Shown here: in pieces, positions 1-5,394 of the stretch
Position numbering within the stretch: position 1 is the stretch's first letter
Layout of the letters: every line of letters begins with the position of its first letter
Assembly: GCA_003557965.1 (NCBI GenBank)
Contig: PWND01000260.1
Coordinates: forward strand, 1-6,315
Reading direction: 5' to 3'
DNA length: 6,315 bases
Source: Bacteroidales bacterium
GTDB taxonomy: Bacteria > Bacteroidota > Bacteroidia > Bacteroidales > UBA7960
The notes under the pieces: generated by a model
Database searches by the model: none
What the model was told of the DNA's origin: nothing
The model's input: the letters and a program-made list of their open reading frames with translations, nothing else
Made by a program: the position numbers and the translations under genes

Positions 1-3000
1 GCCGACTTATATGGTGGCCCGGAAATTTCTGCATTAAATGTAAACCAAAACGTGGAGCCCTGCCCTTTTTGGCTTACCAGTCCAATTTCACCTCCAAGTA
101 TTTTCGTAACTTCTTTACAAATTGACAAACCCAGGCCTGTTCCCTCAAATGCTTTATCTAATTCATGTTCTATTTGGTAAAATGGCTTGAAAAGCTTTTT
201 CTGTTCTTCTTTGCTAATTCCTTTTCCGGTATCGCTAACAGAAATTTTTATCATGCATTTTTCGCCGGGCTTTAAAGATTCAGGAATTGATGTTTTATCA
301 AGCGATATGTAAACCCCAACCCTTCCTTTTGATGTATGTTTTACAGCATTAGATATAAGGTTAGATATTATTTGAAACAGTTTATTTTTATCTGTGACTA
401 CGTATTCAGGTACATCTTCTTCAATAAATTTATTAAAATCGAGGTTATTCTTGCATATAGAAAAAAAATATTCTTCAGCCTCAATCAGTAGTTCTTTCAT
501 TGAGAACAAAACTTTGTTTACTGCATATTGTCCGGCCTCAATTTTGGAATAATCAAGAACCAGGTTAATAGTTTCTTTTAGGTTTTCTCCTGACCTGATA
601 AGAGTTTGCAGATATTCTGTTTGTTGATCATTAAGTTTTGTTTTGTTAAGAATTTCAGCCATGCCCATTAAGCCGGTAAGTGGTGTTCTGATTTCATGGC
701 TCATATTTGCAAGAAACTTCTGTTTAAACTCAACAGATTTTTTTGCCACCTCAACCTCTTGTTGTAATAACCACTGCTCCACTCTTCTTTTTTCTCTTCG
801 ACTTACCAGCCTTTTTCTGTAACTAATTAATCCGGCAGCTAAAGAAAGAGCTAAAACAACATAGATCAGGTATGCCCACCAAGTGTGCCACCATGGAGGC
901 ATGATTGTAAAATGATATTCAAGCACATCACTCAGAACTGTTTCGCTGTTCATTGCTCTTACTTTAAATACATATTTTCCTGATGGCAAATTACCATAAT
1001 GTGCTTCTGTTCGAGGTGTAAATGAGCTCCAGTTTTCATCTATGCCTTCCAGCATATACTGGTATCTTATCATTTGTTTAAACCGGCTGTTTGTGCCAGA
1101 GTATCTAAATGAAATATAATTATTATCGTAGGCAAGCCTGAGATTTTGCGGCAAACTATACCATGGGCTTAATCCATCAAAAAAAAAGTTTTTTACTTCT
1201 ACACCTTTATCTAAAATAAGAATAGTATCCATATTTAGCGCTATATAGTCCCATGATATTCTATTGTTGAATAAACCTATACTTTTAAGGTGTATAATAG
1301 GTGGCATAGTATCATATATATCTATTTGAGGATCAAAAACCGTAAGTATATCGTTTGCGCCTATCCATATTTTACCTTCATTGTCTTCAAAAAATGCCCT
1401 GGAATTACACCCTATACCAAGAAAGCCGTCGTTTTTAGTGTAGTTTTTGAAAAATATATTATGACTATGAGAATAGCCACCATTAAGTAGCCTTTTTCTT
1501 TCAAAACTAGTATTATCAGAATAAATAAGCTTGCTCAGCCCCATTCTTGTGCCTGCCCATATCCCGCCATTACTGTCTTCAAATACTGAATAAGCAAAAC
1601 TACTGCCTAAACCATGCTTTTCTTTAAAATTAAAAAAGTACTTACCATCTCTTAAATAATAAACTCCATTACCATTGGTAGCTGCCCAAAGAGCTCCCCG
1701 GCTATCAATCACCATGTCGAAAACTTCGTGGTTTGGCAAACCCTCTTTTTCTGTATAGTTTACAAATTTTTCACCATCAAACTTTGAAATTCCTCCAAAA
1801 AAAGATGAAATCCAGATATTACCTTTTTTATCATCGTAGATTTTACTTATTCCGTTGTGAACCAGCCCTTGTTCAACAGTATAGTTAGTAAAAGAATTCC
1901 CGTCAAACTTAAAAACGCCATTGCGCAGGCTTCCAATCCAAATATTCTGATTACTATCTTCCCACATTGTAACCACAGTACTTAAAACATTATTATCAGC
2001 AATATCAGAAAAAAAATGCGCATAAGAGCCATCATATTTTATCAAATTACCATCCACAAATCCAATCCATATATTGCCTTTGCTGTCTTTCATTATAGCC
2101 CTTGGGTGATTACCTGGCAAGCCATGATCTGTAGTGTAATTGTAAAGTGTATTGTATTTATCAAGTATATATATGCCCTCAGTATTTGAGATAAGCCAGA
2201 TGTTATCTTTATTATCCTGTGTAATTTCACGAATAAAACTGTCAGCAAGGCCTTCAAACCTGGTAAAATGCCTGAATATATCGCCGTTATATTTCCCCAC
2301 TCCGGCACCAAAAGTGCCAAACCATATTGTATTGTGCGTGTCTTCGGCAATATCAGTAATAAAACTATTTAACAATCCTTCCGATTCACCAAATGAAAAA
2401 AACGAATTACCATCATACTTTAAAAGGCCTATCTTGCGCGTACCTATCCACATATAACCATTACTGTCAAAAAACAAATTATTCATATAATTGCATGGCA
2501 ATCCTGTATTTTCATTAAGATTCTGCAAGTATTTACCATCAAAAATAATAATGCCTTCATTATGCGTTCCAAACCAAACATTATTACTTGCATCATTTGC
2601 AACAGCTCGAATAAAGTTTGAGCCAAGTCCATGTTCGGTAGTATAATTGTAAAAATTATTTCTGTCATATTTTATAACACCACCTCCGGCTGTTGTAAAC
2701 CACATGTTTAGAGCATGATCCTCAATAATATCGGTAATCGGATAAGCTGTTCGTCCACTTGAGACACTGTAGTTGGTAAAGTTCTCACCATCAAAAAACG
2801 ATATTCCACCTTCAAATGAAGCAAACCAAAAATTACCACCTGAATCCATGTAAACAGATTCAATATTATCACTAATTAGGCCGTTATCTTTGTTATATGT
2901 TTTGAAGTATTTACCGTCAAACTTTGTTACACCATGGTTTCTGACTCCAAACCATATATTTCCTTCATTATCCACCAGCAGTGATGACAGAGAATTCCCC

Positions 3001-3584
3001 GGCAATCCATTTTCAGTGGTATAGTGATTAAAAGTTGTACCGTTGTAGCTTATAAGGCCACCCCCAATAGTGGCAAACCAAAACCTTCCAAGTTTGTCAA
3101 TTTTAAGTGCTCTTATATCATCATGAGGCAAACCCTGCGACCTGGTGTAAAAACTAAAACTAAAAGGGTTTTGAGGAATTGAATATGCTTCTTTAACATT
3201 AATCTTGTCTGGCAAGCCGGCTCGCACAACTACCGGAACAAGAGGCCCTTTTTTCTTTTCGCTTTTAAATTCTAAAACCGATGGCTTCCCTGCAGTTATT
3301 TTTTCAGAATGCCTGACATTAAATTGGTTTTGATTTACTATAATCTTTTCAGGCGAAGCAAGTTTTACAGGTGTTACTTTGCCCTTAGGAATAACTTTTG
3401 GGGCAGGCATGGTATCAGATAAGACAACCCTGCCCTCTATAAGCATTTCAGCAGCATTTTTACTCCTGACAACATCCTGCTCTCCGCTCTCACTATTCAT
3501 ACAGCTTTGAGTAAAAAGCAAAAAGCCTAATATTAATATACTTGCAAAAAACACTGTTCCTGTATGCTTATTATTAAATCGCAT
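1..3584 (-). CDS. Two-component sensor histidine kinase with 14 propeller repeats and Y_Y_Y domain (3' end outside window)
   Basis: This is a membrane sensor kinase that should read an extracytoplasmic signal and autophosphorylate on His963. The 1194 visible codons are open throughout. Residues 1-27 form a signal peptide (MRFNNK, then a hydrophobic core) ending FTQSC, with Cys28 as a possible lipidation site. Residues 29-150 are a Lys/Pro/Val-rich linker. Residues 151-752 hold 14 Reg_prop-like repeats about 44 residues apart, each built around a motif such as GNIWFG...G..KFDG, with the first Trp at 169 and the last at 740. Residues 815-895 match a Y_Y_Y domain (RYQYMLEGIDENW, then LPSGKYVFKVRA). 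One helix (about 904-922) crosses the membrane. A charged signalling helix leads to HisKA (MSHEIRTP, His963). HATPase_c shows an N box (Asn1079), G1 (DTGKGI, 1118-1123) and G2 (GTGLGLSI, 1148-1155). This is the front of hybrid two-component (HTCS-like) sensors of Bacteroidota, many of which sense glycans. Whether a receiver and AraC-type domain follow cannot be seen, and the ligand is unknown. The ATG at 3584 is chosen because the signal peptide follows it directly. Confidence 0.95.
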   Translation of the reverse strand, partial: MRFNNKHTGTVFFASILILGFLLFTQSCMNSESGEQDVVRSKNAAEMLIEGRVVLSDTMPAPKVIPKGKVTPVKLASPEKIIVNQNQFNVRHSEKITAGKPSVLEFKSEKKKGPLVPVVVRAGLPDKINVKEAYSIPQNPFSFSFYTRSQGLPHDDIRALKIDKLGRFWFATIGGGLISYNGTTFNHYTTENGLPGNSLSSLLVDNEGNIWFGVRNHGVTKFDGKYFKTYNKDNGLISDNIESVYMDSGGNFWFASFEGGISFFDGENFTNYSVSSGRTAYPITDIIEDHALNMWFTTAGGGVIKYDRNNFYNYTTEHGLGSNFIRAVANDASNNVWFGTHNEGIIIFDGKYLQNLNENTGLPCNYMNNLFFDSNGYMWIGTRKIGLLKYDGNSFFSFGESEGLLNSFITDIAEDTHNTIWFGTFGAGVGKYNGDIFRHFTRFEGLADSFIREITQDNKDNIWLISNTEGIYILDKYNTLYNYTTDHGLPGNHPRAIMKDSKGNIWIGFVDGNLIKYDGSYAHFFSDIADNNVLSTVVTMWEDSNQNIWIGSLRNGVFKFDGNSFTNYTVEQGLVHNGISKIYDDKKGNIWISSFFGGISKFDGEKFVNYTEKEGLPNHEVFDMVIDSRGALWAATNGNGVYYLRDGKYFFNFKEKHGLGSSFAYSVFEDSNGGIWAGTRMGLSKLIYSDNTSFERKRLLNGGYSHSHNIFFKNYTKNDGFLGIGCNSRAFFEDNEGKIWIGANDILTVFDPQIDIYDTMPPIIHLKSIGLFNNRISWDYIALNMDTILILDKGVEVKNFFFDGLSPWYSLPQNLRLAYDNNYISFRYSGTNSRFKQMIRYQYMLEGIDENWSSFTPRTEAHYGNLPSGKYVFKVRAMNSETVLSDVLEYHFTIMPPWWHTWWAYLIYVVLALSLAAGLISYRKRLVSRREKRRVEQWLLQQEVEVAKKSVEFKQKFLANMSHEIRTPLTGLMGMAEILNKTKLNDQQTEYLQTLIRSGENLKETINLVLDYSKIEAGQYAVNKVLFSMKELLIEAEEYFFSICKNNLDFNKFIEEDVPEYVVTDKNKLFQIISNLISNAVKHTSKGRVGVYISLDKTSIPESLKPGEKCMIKISVSDTGKGISKEEQKKLFKPFYQIEHELDKAFEGTGLGLSICKEVTKILGGEIGLVSQKGQGSTFWFTFNAEISGPPYKS

Positions 3585-3628
3585 TTATACTAAAAATAAA
3601 TTAGTATTATGTTTTATTGCCGATATAT

Positions 3629-3660
3629 CAAAAATACAAAAATTCCTAAATAAATCTAAA
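3629..3660 (-). promoter_or_regulatory. Putative Bacteroidota-type promoter of the sensor kinase
   Basis: Read on the minus strand, TATTTTTG at 3636-3629 fits the TAnnTTTG -7 box. A partial -33 box, TTTA, lies at 3660-3657 with a 20-bp spacer, so it is one base off the TTTG consensus. Transcription would begin near 3622, giving a leader of roughly 38 bases before the ATG at 3584. There is no convincing Shine-Dalgarno sequence, which is usual in this phylum. The match is by eye only. Confidence 0.4.
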
Positions 3661-3675
3661 CATTTATTTAAGAAT

Positions 3676-3714
3676 TATTATTCCAACCCCCGTCAGGATT
3701 AAAATCACTGACGG
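3676..3714. repeat. Terminator-like hairpin with conserved flank, related to the terminator at 5027-5072
   Basis: CCGTCAG (3690-3696) pairs with CTGACGG (3708-3714). GAT and ATC inside can extend the stem past one bulged A to a TAAA loop. It is preceded by TATTATTCCAAC (3676-3687). The same 12 bases occur at 4999-5010 ahead of a related hairpin sharing the core GTCAGG.TTAAAA, so the two elements look homologous. Only a weak T stretch (CTTTAT) follows on the plus strand and none on the minus strand, so this copy would terminate poorly. It sits in a divergent promoter region where no plus-strand gene ends. It may be a relic of a lost gene end, a dispersed palindromic repeat, or a regulatory site upstream of the kinase promoter. 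Confidence 0.55.
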
Positions 3715-3818
3715 CTTTATCAAAAACCGCTGAATAGGTTTTAGAGTAAATATTTAGACATTTAATATCGTATTTGATTAATTAGTATTGCTTTTTTTAA
3801 ATATTTTTGATGAGTATA

Positions 3819-3849
3819 TTTGCTATTATTTGACCATTTTTTATATTTG
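3819..3849 (+). promoter_or_regulatory. Putative Bacteroidota-type promoter of the membrane protein gene
   Basis: TTTG at 3819-3822 and TATATTTG at 3842-3849 match the -33 (TTTG) and -7 (TAnnTTTG) elements with a 19-bp spacer. Transcription should start near 3853-3857. That leaves only about 15-18 bases before the ATG at 3871 but over 80 before the ATG at 3938. The short leader fits a start at 3871 at least as well. It is a by-eye match in AT-rich DNA. Confidence 0.5.
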
Positions 3850-3870
3850 CTTATAATTTTTTTTAAAAAC

Positions 3871-3972
3871 ATGGTTTCTATTTTACAAACTATTAAAAAA
3901 AATCACTATAAAAAAACAAGGAATTATTGCCAGCTCCATGGTATTAACCGGTTGCTTACTTACAACCTTTAA
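3871..3972 (+). other. Short ORF at the head of the membrane protein gene: possible true N-terminus or leader peptide
   Basis: ATG 3871 opens a 33-codon frame (MVSILQTIKK...) that ends at TAA 3970-3972 after overlapping the start of the membrane-protein ORF in another frame. It crosses an A8 tract (3895-3902) and an A7 tract (3910-3916). Losing one A from either would join it to the downstream frame and give an N-terminus ending KKQGIIASSMVLTGC, which is hydrophobic and matches the start of the second internal repeat. Candidate explanations are a recent frameshift, slippage on the A tract, an assembly error, or simply an unrelated short leader ORF. Confidence 0.4.
3895..3902 (+). repeat. Poly-A tract (A8) in the start region of the membrane protein
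   Basis: Eight consecutive A residues lie 24 bases after ATG 3871; a second run of seven A lies at 3910-3916. With seven instead of eight A at the first site, the frame from 3871 would continue without a stop into the downstream CDS. Such homopolymers are prone to replication or transcription slippage and to sequencing errors. Confidence 0.6.
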
Positions 3973-4993
3973 TAATGTTGGCTGGGGTTGGGTTTCAACT
4001 TTAGTAACTATTGTAGGTTTTATTGTATTTATTATTGGCTTAAATAATTTTAAAAAGGAGCTTGATCAGCCAGGCCAAAGTGCTATAAGATTACTATTTA
4101 TTGCTGCTATTTTAGGCCTTGCCGGTGCAGCAATTGCATGGATACCCATAATAGGCCTGTTATCTATGATATTATTGTTAGCGGCATTTGTTATCCAGAT
4201 TATTGGATATGTGAAGCTAAAGGGTTCTGAAACTATTGGGAAGGAAGGAGCAAGCGGGGCAACCCTGTTATTGGTCTCTATGATTGTTTTGGTTGCAGGT
4301 GGATTATTTGGAATTATTCCTGTTATTGGCAGATTTGCAGGGCCGCTATTTGCAATTGGAGGCTTAGCACTAATAGTTTTTGGTTGGTTAAAAGTTCAGA
4401 AAGGCTTTATTGGTGAAACTCAAATAGATGTACAGTCCGTATCTTATATTTTGGCAGGAGCCTTAATGCAATTGGGCTCAAGTGCGGTTTCAGGTTGGGC
4501 AGCATCACTTACCTCAGTGTTTGGTTTTATTCTGTTTTTTATGGGATTGAATGGTTTTAAAAATACAGTTGATGAAGTTGGAAAAAAAGCAGTTCAGGTT
4601 ATTTTAATTGCTGTATTTATTGGAATAGGAGCATCAGTAGTTGATTTCATTGCAGCAGTCACAAAACCGACACCTTCAGTTTTTGAGGCTTTTGCTGCAC
4701 CAGCTAAACCAACGATTTTCGACACAATTGCATCAGTTGTGTTTATAGTTGCTTTCGTTGTTAAGCTGATCGGTTTCATTATGCTTAAAGGTTCAGAAAT
4801 GTTAGGCGAGAAAGGAAAATCAGGTGTAACACTGTTAATCGTTTCTATGGGATTGGCTGTTCTTACCAGCGTTTTTATAGGATTATTACCAATTGGCGGA
4901 GGAATAGTTTCTGGCTTGTTAAGTATCGCCAGCTTGTTATTGGTAGTATTTGGATGGTTAAAAATTCAAGAAGCTTTGGCTGAAAAAGTATAA
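3938..4993 (+). CDS. Polytopic membrane protein with two tandem homologous modules, function unknown
   Basis: I do not recognise this 351-residue protein. It is almost wholly hydrophobic, with about eleven predicted membrane helices, and is plainly an internal duplication. VGFIVFIIGLNNFK (26-39) matches FGFILFFMGLNGFK (195-208), LKGSETIGKEG (94-104) matches LKGSEMLGEKG (283-293), and FGWLKVQ (148-154) matches FGWLKIQ (338-344). The alignment offset rises from 169 to about 189 because module 2 has roughly 20 extra Pro/Ala-rich residues near 242-261. Conserved loops carry LKGSE..G and SG.TLL.VSM. Module 2 begins with a helix at about 168-184 whose counterpart in module 1 is clipped by the ATG at 3938. 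The frame stays open upstream to 3857, encoding GIIASS just before Met1, but has no ATG, GTG or TTG there. The only Shine-Dalgarno-like site, AAGGA (3919-3922 region), is about 15 bases from this ATG, which is far. The start is therefore doubtful. No catalytic or transporter signature is visible. It ends just before a strong terminator and is divergent from the sensor kinase. Confidence 0.85.
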   Translation: MVLTGCLLTTFNNVGWGWVSTLVTIVGFIVFIIGLNNFKKELDQPGQSAIRLLFIAAILGLAGAAIAWIPIIGLLSMILLLAAFVIQIIGYVKLKGSETIGKEGASGATLLLVSMIVLVAGGLFGIIPVIGRFAGPLFAIGGLALIVFGWLKVQKGFIGETQIDVQSVSYILAGALMQLGSSAVSGWAASLTSVFGFILFFMGLNGFKNTVDEVGKKAVQVILIAVFIGIGASVVDFIAAVTKPTPSVFEAFAAPAKPTIFDTIASVVFIVAFVVKLIGFIMLKGSEMLGEKGKSGVTLLIVSMGLAVLTSVFIGLLPIGGGIVSGLLSIASLLLVVFGWLKIQEALAEKV

Positions 4994-5026
4994 GGTAGTA
5001 TTATTCCAACTGCTTATTATTATTGT

Positions 5027-5072
5027 AACCGCCGTCAGGGTTAAAACCGTTGAGGGCGGTTTTTTTATTTTT
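5027..5072 (+). terminator. Rho-independent terminator of the membrane protein gene
   Basis: AACCGCC (5027-5033) pairs with GGCGGTT (5055-5061). An inner TCA/TGA and GGTT/AACC pairing extends the stem with a mismatch and a bulge. A T-rich tract (TTTTTTT, A, TTTTT) follows from 5060 to 5072. It begins 33 bases after the stop codon at 4991-4993, as expected for the plus-strand gene. The stem core resembles the hairpin at 3690-3714. Confidence 0.9.
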
Positions 5073-5107
5073 ACAGGTGCAATAGTTTCAATATCAACCT
5101 CAATCAT

Positions 5108-5227
5108 AACTTTATCCTTGCTTTCAGCTTTCACCTTTGAGCTTTCAGCTTTCTCAATCTCAACTTTATCCTTGCTTTCAGCTTTCACCTTTGAGCTTTT
5201 AGCTTTTTCAATCTCAATCTTATCCTT
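5108..5227. repeat. 54-bp tandem repeat built from 7-bp units (minisatellite-like)
   Basis: Two full units (5108-5161 and 5162-5215) differ at only two positions, both C/T, and a third partial copy starts at 5216 and fades after about 12 bases. Each unit contains five successive heptamers of the form GCTTTCA (GCTTTCA, GCTTTCA, CCTTTGA, GCTTTCA, GCTTTCT at 5120-5154) plus a 19-bp connector. The connector also appears in diverged form just before the first unit. Adjacent units touch with no unique spacers. The array probably arose and varies by replication slippage, and copy number may differ between strains. An open minus-strand frame through it would encode a low-complexity Lys/Glu/Ser peptide, which I judge not to be a real gene. 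Confidence 0.8.
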
Positions 5228-5324
5228 AGCCTCTATGCTTGTGTGCATCACGGGTTTTTAGGTTTTTTTCGGGAAACTGGATTTTTAATAATAATAATTT
5301 TCGCATGAGTTATATCTTAATGTA

Positions 5325-5337
5325 GTTTATCATAAAC
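5325..5337. repeat. Short perfect palindrome
   Basis: GTTTA (5325-5329) and TAAAC (5333-5337) flank TCA. It lies about 60 bases past the ATPase stop codon but no T tract follows on the minus strand, so it is a poor terminator. It could be chance in AT-rich DNA. Confidence 0.3.
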
Positions 5338-5394
5338 CTGGTAATCGAAATGATTTGGTATCTAACAATTTCTTTCAAAAAACACTTAAATTAT

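Larger units (their letters stand above)
3585..3937. other. Divergent intergenic region between sensor kinase and membrane protein
   Basis: This AT-rich stretch separates two genes read outward. From left to right it holds the kinase promoter (3629-3660), a terminator-like hairpin preceded by TATTATTCCAAC (3676-3714), the membrane-protein promoter (3819-3849), and a short reading frame starting at ATG 3871 that runs into the membrane-protein gene. Between about 3720 and 3810 I see only AT-rich DNA with no gene or clear motif. No RNA gene or riboswitch was recognised. Confidence 0.7.
4994..5394. other. Convergent intergenic region with terminator and tandem repeats
   Basis: This stretch lies between the 3' ends of the membrane protein gene and the ATPase gene. 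It holds the TATTATTCCAAC flank (4999-5010), a rho-independent terminator (5027-5072), a 54-bp tandem repeat (5108-5227) and a short palindrome (5325-5337). From 5252 to 5394 I see no gene, only AT-rich DNA. No clear minus-strand terminator for the ATPase gene was found. Confidence 0.7.

Noticed and set aside
1290..1490. Plus-strand open frame of 66 codons
   Set aside because: It is antisense to the sensor kinase coding region, with no promoter or domain; the kinase frame is continuous here.
2093..2668. Several short frames on both strands (2093-2350, 2152-2457, 2483-2668)
   Set aside because: All lie in other frames inside the propeller repeats, whose repeating codons give shadow frames.
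1..3584. Suspected frameshift in the sensor kinase because no complete ORF spans it
   Set aside because: Reading every line shows 1194 continuous codons; the frame simply runs off the window edge without a stop.
3815..3822. TATATTTG as a separate -7 promoter box
   Set aside because: No TTTG lies at the right distance upstream; its last four bases serve better as the -33 element of the promoter ending at 3849.
4594..4779. Minus-strand open frame of 61 codons
   Set aside because: It is antisense to the second module of the membrane protein and has no support of its own.
5108..5227. CRISPR array
   Set aside because: The repeat units adjoin directly with no unique spacers, and the units are made of heptamers; no cas genes are present.
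4958..5251. Minus-strand open frame of 97 codons rich in Lys, Glu and Ser
   Set aside because: It is generated by the 54-bp tandem repeat, then reads backward through the terminator and into the end of the membrane protein gene. It starts with GTG or ATG without a ribosome site or promoter match, and the composition is low-complexity.
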